A DNA stretch of 64,000 nucleotides from Streptosporangium subroseum (GTDB lineage Bacteria; Actinomycetota; Actinomycetes; Streptosporangiales; Streptosporangiaceae): contig NZ_FZOD01000001.1 in the NCBI RefSeq assembly GCF_900188345.1, positions 372,001 to 436,000 of the forward strand, read 5' to 3'. The position numbers and the translations under genes are program-made. The notes beneath the pieces are model-generated. The model had not been told where the DNA came from, searched no databases, and saw only the letters and a program-made list of their open reading frames with translations. Position 1 is the stretch's first letter. Each line of letters opens with the position of its first letter. Positions 36,465 to 44,189 of the stretch are shown here, piece after piece.

Positions 36465-37246
36465 ATCCATCCCCCGTCGACGATCCACTTCTGGCCGGTG
36501 CACATGGCGCTGTCGTCGGCCGCCAGCCACAACACCATCCGCGCGACGTCGGCCGGCGTGATGTTGTCCTTCAGCGACTGGACCTGGTCGAGTTTCGCCA
36601 GCGTCTCGGGGGTGACGAACTGCGCGAGCTGCCGCTCGGTGAAAATCCAGCCCGGTATGAGGCAGTTGACACGGATCCGATCCGGGCCGAGCTCGCGGGC
36701 CAGCGTACGGGTGAGGCCCTCGATGCCGGCTTTGGCCGTCACGTAAGCGGGCAGCCCGACGAAGTCGGTGTGCGCGCTGACCGAGCCCAGGTTGATGATC
36801 GAACCTCCGCCGAGCGCGCGCATGCCGGGCACCACCGTCTGGGTCGCGAAGAAGTGGTGCTTCAGGTTCACCGCGATCGCGTTGTCCCAGTAGGCCTCGT
36901 CCACCGCCTGCGAGTCGTGGCGCTCGTCGTTGGCGGCGTTGTTCACGAGGATCGAGATGGGCCCGAGCCCGTCCGTCACCTCCGCGATCGCCGTCCGCAA
37001 CCGGGCGATGTCGCGGACGTCGGCCTCGACGAACAGCGGCTTCGGGCAGTCCGTACGGCTGAGCCGGTCGAGCAGCCGCTCCGCGCCCGCGACGTCGATG
37101 TCGGCGAAGCCGACCCGGACGCCCTGGGCGGCCATCGCGGAGACGAACTCCGAGCCCAGACCGGTCGCGCCGCCGCTGACGAAGGCGACCCGGTCGCGCA
37201 GGCTCGGATAGACGGCGTAGCGACGCTCGTCCTGTGTGACGGTCAC
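36461..37246 (-). CDS. Short-chain dehydrogenase/reductase (sugar dehydrogenase candidate)
   Basis: 261 residues, classical SDR. It has GGATGLG (cofactor), DIDVAG after strand 2, LVNNAAND, catalytic Ser in INLGSVSA, YVTAK, and a C-terminal CTGQKWIVDGGWM. The Asp at the end of strand 2 suggests NAD+ preference. In xyl-type operons this slot is the aldose dehydrogenase (XylB role). GTG 37246 overlaps the alcohol dehydrogenase stop, with GGGAG 5 nt before. It overlaps the dehydratase gene by 4 nt, so it is strongly co-expressed with it. Confidence 0.9.
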   Translation of the reverse strand: MTVTQDERRYAVYPSLRDRVAFVSGGATGLGSEFVSAMAAQGVRVGFADIDVAGAERLLDRLSRTDCPKPLFVEADVRDIARLRTAIAEVTDGLGPISILVNNAANDERHDSQAVDEAYWDNAIAVNLKHHFFATQTVVPGMRALGGGSIINLGSVSAHTDFVGLPAYVTAKAGIEGLTRTLARELGPDRIRVNCLIPGWIFTERQLAQFVTPETLAKLDQVQSLKDNITPADVARMVLWLAADDSAMCTGQKWIVDGGWM

Positions 37247-38358
37247 TGCGACTCCCAGGGCAGGACGATGCCCCGGCCGACCGAACCGTGGGTCAGGTCG
37301 GCGAAGGCCTCGTTGATGTGATCCAGCGGATACCGCCGGCCGATGAGCGCGTCCAGCGGCAGGCGTCCGGCGAGATAGAGGTCGAACAGCCTGGGCAGGT
37401 CGATGAGCGGGTTGGCCGAGCCGTACAGGCTGCCGACCACTCGCTTCTCTCGCTGCACGAGCATGTTGAGGGGCACGTCGAACGTCGTGCCGACCGCGCC
37501 GAGGCCGACCGCCACGAGCGTTCCGCCCGGGCGGAGCACGTCGATCGCCGTCTCCAGCGTGGCGGGGCGGCCGATCGCCTCGATCGCCCACTCCATGCCG
37601 CCGGGGCGGATCTCCCGGAGGGCCTCGGCGACGTCTTCCCTGGACGCGTCGACGGTGTGCGTGGCGCCCAGTTTCATCGCCATCTCCAGGCGCTCGGGCA
37701 CGACGTCGACGACGACGATCGGATTCGCGCCTTCGAGGACCGCTCCAAGGACGCTCGACAGCCCGACGCCGCCCGCACCGAAGATCACGATGCCGTCGCC
37801 CGCGCACCTGCCCACGACGTTCAGCACGGCGCCGACGCCGGTGACGACGGCGCATCCCGCGATCGCGGCGATCTCGGCCGGCACCTCCGCCGGTACGGGC
37901 ACCAGGGCGCGCTCGGAGACGACGCAGTATTCGGCGAAGCAGGAGACGCCGAGCAGGTGATGGACCCGTTCCCCGCCGGAGTGCAGGCGCGTGGTCCCGT
38001 CGAGAAGGCCGCCCGAGCTCGCCTGTATGCCGGCCGCCTCGCACAGAGCGGGCCGTCCGACGAGGCAGTAGCGGCACTGCCCGCATCGGGGCCGCCACAT
38101 CAGGCCGACGCGGTCCCCGGGCGAGAACCGGGTGACGCCCGGCCCGACGGCCTCGACCACACCGGCGCCCTCGTGCCCGGGGACGACCGGCAGCGGGCAC
38201 CGCAGGTCCCCGGTGAGATAGTGCTGGTCGCTGTGGCAGACGCCCGCCGCCTCGACCCGGACGAGGACCTCTTCCGCGTGTGGCTCGTCGAGCTCTACAT
38301 CGCTGACGACAAGGGGTGTACCGAAACGTTTCAGCAGCGCGGCTCTCATCCGACCCAT
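37243..38358 (-). CDS. Zinc-dependent alcohol/polyol dehydrogenase (MDR family)
   Basis: 371 residues. Catalytic zinc ligands lie in GVCHSD and GHEGAG. The structural-zinc loop has four Cys (CGQCRYC...C), and the nucleotide site is FGAGGVGLSSVLGAVLEGANPIVVVD with Asp for NAD+. The overall pattern is close to class-III-like alcohol dehydrogenases of actinobacteria. As first gene of the pentose operon it may oxidise a sugar alcohol or an aldose or aldehyde; which step is open. ATG 38358 is used and ATG 38349 is equally possible. Predicted operators lie 120-280 bp upstream. Confidence 0.9.
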   Translation of the reverse strand: MGRMRAALLKRFGTPLVVSDVELDEPHAEEVLVRVEAAGVCHSDQHYLTGDLRCPLPVVPGHEGAGVVEAVGPGVTRFSPGDRVGLMWRPRCGQCRYCLVGRPALCEAAGIQASSGGLLDGTTRLHSGGERVHHLLGVSCFAEYCVVSERALVPVPAEVPAEIAAIAGCAVVTGVGAVLNVVGRCAGDGIVIFGAGGVGLSSVLGAVLEGANPIVVVDVVPERLEMAMKLGATHTVDASREDVAEALREIRPGGMEWAIEAIGRPATLETAIDVLRPGGTLVAVGLGAVGTTFDVPLNMLVQREKRVVGSLYGSANPLIDLPRLFDLYLAGRLPLDALIGRRYPLDHINEAFADLTHGSVGRGIVLPWESQ

Positions 38359-38479
38359 CCGTCCCCGACCGCCGTCGCCGCAGCCGCTGGACCAGGCACT
38401 CCGCCCTCGCCGGCGGCCTTCGCTCAGGCCATGAACTCGATCGCTGCCACGCTAGGTGTTACGAACAGATGTCGTCAAT

Positions 38480-38492
38480 AGTTTCAGAAACA
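38480..38492. promoter_or_regulatory. Operator-like palindrome upstream of alcohol dehydrogenase operon
   Basis: GTTTC-A-GAAAC (38481-38491) is a perfect 11-bp palindrome about 120 bp before the ADH start, of the same TTTC-N-GAAA class as the LacI sites. Confidence 0.45.
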
Positions 38493-38624
38493 TTCGACGA
38501 ATACGATGATCAAACCGGTAAATCCGAGCAACCATCCCGCTCTCAAAACGCCCGCGACAAGGGGCGCAATCATGGCTTTCATGGCCTCTAACGTGCGACT
38601 ATACCCCCTTCAACCATGGCTGAA

Positions 38625-38637
38625 AGTTTCGAAAACT
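38625..38637. promoter_or_regulatory. LacI-type operator at promoter of the pentose oxidation operon
   Basis: On the minus strand the site reads AGTTTTCGAAACT, 21 nt downstream of TTGACG (38659-38664). A -10 box (TAGTCA-like) would abut or overlap it, so a bound repressor would block polymerase. Confidence 0.5.
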
Positions 38638-38867
38638 GACTAGAAAACGATCGTAAAACGTCAACCGGCCTGGTGCCGACCTGCGAGGGCCGCTGCACGA
38701 TGGGCCCTCACCGAGCACGCGTCGGCCCTCGTGCCGGCTGCGACGTCTTGTCACCACTTTGGCCTGGCGGACGGCTTCTGCTGCTTCTTGCTTGGTGACC
38801 ACGATTTCTCCGTTGTTGGTGACGGTCGCCGGGCGCATGTTCATCCGCGGGAAGGCCGGGTGGTCAT

Positions 38868-38907
38868 CCCCGTACGGTCCCGGCCCGCGGGCCGGGACCG
38901 TACGGGG
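38868..38907. terminator. 40-bp perfect palindrome, terminator of fdh
   Basis: Both 20-nt arms are fully complementary (CCCCGTACGGTCCCGGCCCG and its reverse complement) with no unpaired spacer. It starts 8 bp after the fdh stop. It is a typical, unusually long intrinsic terminator stem for actinobacteria. Confidence 0.8.
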
Positions 38908-38914
38908 CCGGTTG

Positions 38915-40075
38915 TCAGGTCCGGGTGGAGTAGGAGTGGGCGCCCGTGCCGGCGAGGCCGCCGCCCTGCACGATCAGGTACTCCTCGCGGATCGACTCGC
39001 CGTCCAGCCAGTTCTCCAGGATCTCCCGGGTCCCGGCCGCGTAGCGGGCCTGGGCCGACAGGGACGAACCGGAGATGTGCGGGGTCATCCCGTGATGCGG
39101 CATGGTTCGCCAGGGGTGGTCGGCGGGGGCGGGCTGGGGGTACCAGACGTCGCCCGCGTAGCCGGCCAGCTGGCCGCTCTCCAGGGCCCGGACGATCGAG
39201 TCGCGGTCAGCGATCTTCGCCCGGGCCGTGTTGATCAGATACGCGCCGCGCTTCATCGTGGAGATGAGCTTGTCGTCGAACAGGCCCTCGGTCTCGGGGT
39301 GCAGCGGGGCGTTGACGGTGACCACGTCGCAGTGCGGGACCATGTCCTGCGTGCCGGCGTGCCAGGTGAGGTTCAGCTCCTCTTCGACCTCGCGGGGCAG
39401 CCTGTGCCGGTCGGTGTAGTGCAGGTGCACGTCGAACGGCTTCAGGCGGCGCAGTACGGCCAGGCCGATCCGCCCCGCGGCGACGGTGCCGACGTGCATG
39501 CCCTCGACGTCGTAGGAGCGGCTCACGCAGTCGGCGATGTTCCATCCTCCGTCGAGCACCACCTGGTAGGACGGGAGGTAGTTGCGGACCTGCGACAGGA
39601 TCATCATGACGACGTGCTCGGCGACGCTGATGCTGTTGCAGTAGGTGACCTCGGCGACGGTGACGCCGTGCTCGATGGCCGCGTCGAGGTCCACGTGGTC
39701 GGAGCCGATGCCCGCGGTGATCGCGAGCTTCAGCTTCGGCGCCCTCGCGATGCGCTCGGCCGTCAGGTAGGCGGGCCAGAAGGGCTGGGAGATGACCACG
39801 TCGGCGTCGGCGAGTTCACGGTCGAACTCCGAGTCTTCGGTGTCCTTGTCGGACGTCACGACGAGGGTGTGGCCGCGCTCCTCGAGGAAGCGCCGCAGGC
39901 CCAGCTCGCCGGAGACGCTGCCGAGCAGGTGGCCGGGGGTGAAGTCGACGCCCTTGGGAGTCGGCAGGGTCTGCCCGCCCGGGTAACCGTCCAGCGCCGG
40001 GAGGTCGTCGCGCGCATAGGTCTTGGGGTATCCGTCGACCGGGTCGTCATACAGCACACACAGAACCTTGGCCAT
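38915..40075 (-). CDS. fdh: NAD-dependent formate dehydrogenase
   Basis: 386 residues, closely matching the metal-free D-2-hydroxyacid-dehydrogenase type FDH: AKVLCVLYDDPVDGYPKTYARDDLP, SQPFWPAYLTAERI, ITAGIGSDHVDL, TYCNSISVAEHVVMMIL, and the NAD site GTVAAGRIGLAVLRRLKPF. The catalytic His is in MTPHISGSS and the family's NTARAKI block is present. It oxidises formate to CO2 with NADH production in the cytoplasm. AAGGAG 8 nt before ATG 40075 excludes a 50-codon upstream extension. It is a single-gene unit ended by a long palindrome; no formaldehyde-oxidation genes adjoin. Confidence 0.95.
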   Translation of the reverse strand: MAKVLCVLYDDPVDGYPKTYARDDLPALDGYPGGQTLPTPKGVDFTPGHLLGSVSGELGLRRFLEERGHTLVVTSDKDTEDSEFDRELADADVVISQPFWPAYLTAERIARAPKLKLAITAGIGSDHVDLDAAIEHGVTVAEVTYCNSISVAEHVVMMILSQVRNYLPSYQVVLDGGWNIADCVSRSYDVEGMHVGTVAAGRIGLAVLRRLKPFDVHLHYTDRHRLPREVEEELNLTWHAGTQDMVPHCDVVTVNAPLHPETEGLFDDKLISTMKRGAYLINTARAKIADRDSIVRALESGQLAGYAGDVWYPQPAPADHPWRTMPHHGMTPHISGSSLSAQARYAAGTREILENWLDGESIREEYLIVQGGGLAGTGAHSYSTRT

Positions 40076-40378
40076 GACCGTTGCTCCTTGTCGGTGGGGG
40101 TGATCCCACTCTCCGCCGACGAAGATCCCCAGGTCAAAGCGTTTGCTTCTATCCGCCGATAGGGAGCGTCTATATGCAACGGCGTCACTCTGCAGACGCG
40201 CATCGGCACAGATCCGAATCTCCACGATCCGGCTGATGCATCCGCCTCCTGCCCCCGCTCAGGGACGCCCGACGATGAGTCGAGGCATCCCACCGGGCGG
40301 CGCTGCCACTGGATTCTCGAAATTCACCTCGTCGACCGAGCACGTGACTTCAGTGGTTTCCACGAGGAGTTCCCGGCC
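40076..40378. other. Intergenic region upstream of fdh
   Basis: 303 bp without a supported gene. A CTATC-CGCC-GATAG inverted repeat at 40149-40162 could be an operator in the fdh promoter region. Nothing else stands out. Confidence 0.4.
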
Positions 40379-41932
40379 CTAGGCTGACCGCGCCTGCCGT
40401 ACCGGTCGTGCGGTCAGTGGCGGCTCGTCGTGCTCCGGGGAGCCGGGCTCGGGATGAGACCGGCCGGGTCGGACGGTGATCGCCTCGATGAGGCGTGGCG
40501 CGAGGGCCGCCGCCTGGGCGCGGATCTCCGGGATCGCCGTCGTCTCATACAGGCTCCCACGCAGCATCGGCCCCAACGTGAAAACGCGGCCGTCGGAGCG
40601 CCCCGCCGCATCCAGGACCGCGCCGCCCGAACCGGCGTCCAGGCCGAGCCGCAGCCGATCCGGCCGGACCGTGCCGCCCGCGATCAGCGAGGCGAGGAAC
40701 GGGTCACCGGCGATGTCGGACCCGGGCCCGGTGGCGTTGACCAGCCAGCCGACCTCCAACTCCCGAACCGCGCCGTCGACCTCCACCCGCGCGCACAACC
40801 CCTCGGGCACGCCCGTGGCCCGGAGCATCCGGCCGCGCAGCACCCGAAGACGGCCGGTGGCCCGCAGATCGGCGATCCGGGCTGCCGTGACCGGCGGAAT
40901 CCGGTGCCGGTGCACCTCCCAGTAGCGGGCGGCCCCACCCAGAAACCGCCGCTGCTCCTCGGGGGTGAGCCGCGCCCACAACTGCTGGGCCTGCGGGCGC
41001 AGGCCGTCCACCACACCGTGCCAGTCGCCCGCGTTGTCCCTCACCGCCAGGCGCACCGCACGCAGCAGAGCGGCCACTCCCAACGGCCCGTCCGGGATCG
41101 GCACCGGCACCGCGGGCGGCGCGGGATGCGGGTGCGTCCGGGGCAGCAGAGCGTGCCGCGACAGCGCGTACACCACCGCTTTCGGATGGGCCCGGGTCAC
41201 GGTGACCGCCACGTCCACCATGGTCAGCCCGGTGCCCAGCACCAGCACCGGCGCGCCGTCGCAGATCCGGGCCAGAGCGTCTCGCGCCCACGGATCGGCA
41301 ACATAACGGGGATTCGCGGCGTCCACGATGTGTGGCCAGGCGGCCGGGGGGCGATTGCCCAGGGCCAGAACGGCGGCATCGGCCTCGATGCGCCCGCCGT
41401 CCGACAACTGGACCCGCACGCCCCGATCACCGGTCCGCGCGCCCGCTGTACCGGTCGGCGCGCCCGCCGTACCGGTCAGAGCACTCGCCGTACCGGTCAG
41501 GGCGCCCGCCGTACCGGTCAGGGCGCCCGCCGTACCGGTCAAGGCGCTCACCGTCCCGGTCACCCTGCGCACCACCCGGAACGGTCGCTGTTCGGCGGCC
41601 GACAGCACCTCGCGCAGGTAGCGCCCGTACACCTGCCGCGGCAGATAGTCCGGGCCGTCGATGTCCAGCCCGTCGCGGCGGGCCCACCGCAGCAGATGAC
41701 CCGGATCGCCCTCGATCGCGCTCATCTTGCTGACGCAGGCGTTGAGGAGGTGATGCGGATCGGTGGTCGAGTACGCCTGCCCCAGCGCGTGCCGTCCGTA
41801 CTGGTCGATCAGCACGACCTCCAGGGGCATGGCCAGCGCCCGCGCCCGGCGAAGGAGATGCACCGCGGCCAGAGTGCCGCTCGCGCCGCCGCCCACGACG
41901 GCGACCGATGGAGAACCTGCTACGCGATCCAT
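40379..41932 (-). CDS. FAD/NAD(P)-binding protein (NAD_binding_9-type)
   Basis: 517 residues. An N-terminal dinucleotide site (VAVVGGGASGTLAAVHLL) is followed by GQAYSTTDPHHLLNACVSKMSAIEGDPGHLLRW, a block typical of this flavoprotein family, and a second nucleotide motif VLVLGTGLTMVDVAVTV. Family members are linked to redox or siderophore-like chemistry, but no reaction is established. Residues ~125-168 are a low-complexity (ALTGTAG)n stretch encoded by exact 21-bp repeats and inserted between the Rossmann parts. ATG 41932 follows AGTGGGG; the leader has a CCTGTA/TACAGG palindrome. Confidence 0.8.
   Translation of the reverse strand: MDRVAGSPSVAVVGGGASGTLAAVHLLRRARALAMPLEVVLIDQYGRHALGQAYSTTDPHHLLNACVSKMSAIEGDPGHLLRWARRDGLDIDGPDYLPRQVYGRYLREVLSAAEQRPFRVVRRVTGTVSALTGTAGALTGTAGALTGTASALTGTAGAPTGTAGARTGDRGVRVQLSDGGRIEADAAVLALGNRPPAAWPHIVDAANPRYVADPWARDALARICDGAPVLVLGTGLTMVDVAVTVTRAHPKAVVYALSRHALLPRTHPHPAPPAVPVPIPDGPLGVAALLRAVRLAVRDNAGDWHGVVDGLRPQAQQLWARLTPEEQRRFLGGAARYWEVHRHRIPPVTAARIADLRATGRLRVLRGRMLRATGVPEGLCARVEVDGAVRELEVGWLVNATGPGSDIAGDPFLASLIAGGTVRPDRLRLGLDAGSGGAVLDAAGRSDGRVFTLGPMLRGSLYETTAIPEIRAQAAALAPRLIEAITVRPGRSHPEPGSPEHDEPPLTARPVRQARSA
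41432..41561. repeat. In-frame 21-bp tandem repeat array within FAD-binding gene
   Basis: GGTC boundaries recur at exact 21-bp steps (41435, 41456, 41477, 41498, 41519, 41540, 41561). Most units read GGGCGCCCGCCGTACCGGTCA with small changes; two adjacent units are identical. They encode a heptad-like ALTGTAG repeat. Confidence 0.9.
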
Positions 41933-41946
41933 AATACCCCACTCTA

Positions 41947-41963
41947 CCTGTAGGATATACAGG
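41947..41963. promoter_or_regulatory. Perfect palindrome upstream of FAD-binding gene
   Basis: CCTGTA-GGATA-TACAGG lies 15 bp before the start codon, next to an AT-rich, promoter-like stretch. It is probably an operator or promoter-overlapping site. Confidence 0.5.
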
Positions 41964-42172
41964 ATAATATGCGTTGGATAGCTCCGCCTGAACGTGAGCA
42001 CCGATATCCGTGGCGCCCACATGAACCTACGGCGACAGCCGGAATCACCGGGCACCGCCCCCCGTCGCAGGCGATTCCCGAGAACGCCCACAATCGGCCC
42101 GATCGCTCCGGACGGCCTCAGCGCCCTGCATGTGGCTCCGTCAGGGTACAACCAGGAAGAAGGGAAGGCCTG

Positions 42173-42454
42173 TTACCTGATGGCCGCCTTCAGCTCGCCG
42201 ACCTGATCTTCGAGGGGCACTTCGGGGTCGACGCGGTGCAGCTGGAACAGCGCGATCCGGTCGACTCCGAGGGTGCGCGGGCTCGTTTCGCGCTGCCGGC
42301 GCAGGTAGGCCGGCCTGCCGAGAGATGTCCACTGGTCGGGGCCCTGCCGGGTGAACCCTGCATTGGCGCCGATGACGATGTGCTCGTCGTATGGGTAGAG
42401 GGTGCGGCGCAGCAGCGGTTCGGCGGTCAAGCCACCGCTATCGGGATACCTCAT
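42173..42454 (-). pseudogene. Aldo/keto reductase remnant
   Basis: 93 residues that match only an internal slice of an aldo/keto reductase: LLRRTLYPYDEHIVIGANAGFTRQGPDQW, then RTLGVDRIALFQLHRVDPEVPLEDQVGELKAAIR. In complete members the first ~70 residues (catalytic Asp/Tyr) precede this and about 150 follow. The Lys position reads N instead of K (GANAGF for GTKAGF), and the frame stops just after GELKA. It is decayed and unlikely to be functional. The intact AKR at 28706 is a different subtype, so this is not a simple duplicate. Confidence 0.75.
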
Positions 42455-42533
42455 GCACTTCAGGTAGTTTCGCGACGAGCGGCCGCCACCTCACGCCGAG
42501 GTCAGGCCATACAACCCTGACCGTTGAAGGTCT

Positions 42534-43772
42534 CTAGGCGTCGCCCAACCCGTGCCTTCTCTGCCGCCAATCGATCCGGCCAAAATAAACCGCAAGCGCC
42601 AGCAATGCCAAAAATCCGCTGAGCACATAACTACCCGTCAGCGACATCAGCCACATTCCGGCGTGGGATGGATATATCAGAAGTGTCGCCAGGGCGATAT
42701 ATCCAGGCAGAAAAAAGATGAACCACAGGACCCCCACGCCCACCTTCTCAAGCGTAACGTCTACGCGCTGAGCGCGCTGTGCCCAGAGCACCAAGAGCGG
42801 TATGCACCAGACCCAATGGTGCGGCCAGGAAACGGGTGAGACAAGCAGTCCCACGATGGCGCAGGCGGTGATTCCGGCGAGCTCGCCAGCCTTCTTCGCG
42901 GTCCATGCGGCGACCAAAAGTCCACCCGTGCCGACTACCGCGCACAGGGCGAGCCAGAGAGGCACGGCGGGCCAAGAGCCGGTCATGAGCATAAGCATGC
43001 CGCGAAGCGATTGATTGAAAAAATCCGCGTCCTGCCCGGCGACCACCCGTTGCGTGTCGAAAAATGCACCACCCCAGTAATCACGTGAATCGGCCGGCAG
43101 CAGCAGAAATCCGAGGATTACCGTGCCGAGAAAACCAAGGCCGGCCATCAGGGCGGCCCGGAAACGACGCGTGACGAGAAGATAGGGGATGAATATCAGT
43201 GGGGTGAGTTTGATACCGGCGACAATGCCCGTTCCTATTCCGCGCCACTTTTTTTTGCCGTGCGTCAGATCGACAATGATCGCCAATAGCAGAATAATAC
43301 CTATTTGCCCATTCCACAGCGTTAGCGTTACCGGGTACAAGGGAAGTATCGCGATAACAACCAACAATGTGTGAGTTGTTCGGCGACTACGGCTCTTCAC
43401 TGCAGTACGGCCGATGAGAATCCATATTACCGCCTCAAGGGCGAGTATGGAGATCAGCACCCAGAGGGCGACGGAAACCTCCATTCCAACCAAGGCGAGA
43501 GGCGTGAACAGCATTGCTGCGAACGGTGAGTAGGTGAACTTCAGCCGATTTTCACCTACGATCAAATCGTAGACAGAGGTACGCTGCAGTACCGCCGCTC
43601 CGCCTTCCCGGTAAACCTCCAGATCAATCCAGCCCCTCGCATAGACCGCGTTGAAGATGAAGGCTGCCAGCGCGCCACTCAACGCGATCAATACTCCGCA
43701 TGCCATTTGGAAAGAGCCGCCGTCTCTCTTGCCCAAACGAATTCGCGGACCGGCTGACACTGAAGAAGGCAT
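42534..43772 (-). CDS. GT87/DUF2029 polyprenol-phosphate-mannose-type mannosyltransferase
   Basis: 412 residues with about ten transmembrane helices. The extracytoplasmic loop carries the GT-C acidic motif WIDLEVYREGG; FTYSPFAAMLFTPLALVG, LWNGQIGIILLL and SPVSWPHHWVW are typical of GT87 (PimE-like) enzymes. It would transfer mannose from a lipid carrier onto a cell-envelope glycolipid or glycan. GGGAG 6 nt before ATG 43772 sets the start. Codon use is visibly more AT-rich than in its neighbours (many AAA, ATA, AAT codons), and it lies next to a decayed gene, hinting at horizontal acquisition. Confidence 0.86.
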   Translation of the reverse strand: MPSSVSAGPRIRLGKRDGGSFQMACGVLIALSGALAAFIFNAVYARGWIDLEVYREGGAAVLQRTSVYDLIVGENRLKFTYSPFAAMLFTPLALVGMEVSVALWVLISILALEAVIWILIGRTAVKSRSRRTTHTLLVVIAILPLYPVTLTLWNGQIGIILLLAIIVDLTHGKKKWRGIGTGIVAGIKLTPLIFIPYLLVTRRFRAALMAGLGFLGTVILGFLLLPADSRDYWGGAFFDTQRVVAGQDADFFNQSLRGMLMLMTGSWPAVPLWLALCAVVGTGGLLVAAWTAKKAGELAGITACAIVGLLVSPVSWPHHWVWCIPLLVLWAQRAQRVDVTLEKVGVGVLWFIFFLPGYIALATLLIYPSHAGMWLMSLTGSYVLSGFLALLALAVYFGRIDWRQRRHGLGDA

Positions 43773-44189
43773 GGCAACTCCCGACCTGGCTGCGGTGCAC
43801 GCTAGCCACGCCGTCTTGTCCAAAGCTTGTCGTGTCCTGCTTGTGCCGACCGTTTGCCGGTCAGGGCCCCGGTGCGATCAGGTAGGAGTGTCTCCCTCCC
43901 GGTGGCAGGCGGGGATGTCGGCCAGGCGCCGGTCATGGTCCAGAAGCGGCCGGTCCGACGGGTTCACCCGCCGGGATCAATTACCAAGTCAACGCTCCGA
44001 GACGAGCCACTAGGCGCGAAGACCGCTGGGCAGCGGTCACGCCAGATCGAGCAGTTGCTCGCAGAAGCCGCTGCGCGCCCCCGGCAGCTTGGAGAAATTC
44101 TTGGTTTATCACCCTGTGAACAACTCGCGCACAAGTGCCGCCAGATGGGCGCTACGATCAGCCCTTTCGCGCAAAAAGGGCGGCATGCA
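43773..44189. other. Divergent intergenic region, no gene seen
   Basis: 417 bp. The downstream membrane-protein frame stays open through most of it, but no start with a good SD occurs before 44190. The promoters for both divergent genes must lie here; none is obvious. Confidence 0.4.

Larger units (their letters stand above)
38359..38914. other. Intergenic region with regulatory sites and fdh terminator
   Basis: 556 bp without a supported gene. From the left: operator-like elements at 38480-38492 and 38625-38637, a minus-strand TTGACG (38659-38664), and the large palindrome ending the formate dehydrogenase unit (38868-38907). Confidence 0.5.

Noticed and set aside
41432..41561. CRISPR or origin iterons
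   Set aside because: The 21-bp repeats are in frame inside a coding gene and lack spacers; no replication gene is nearby.
42173..42454. Intact small enzyme gene
   Set aside because: It aligns only with an internal slice of aldo/keto reductases and lacks the catalytic residues, so it is called a remnant.
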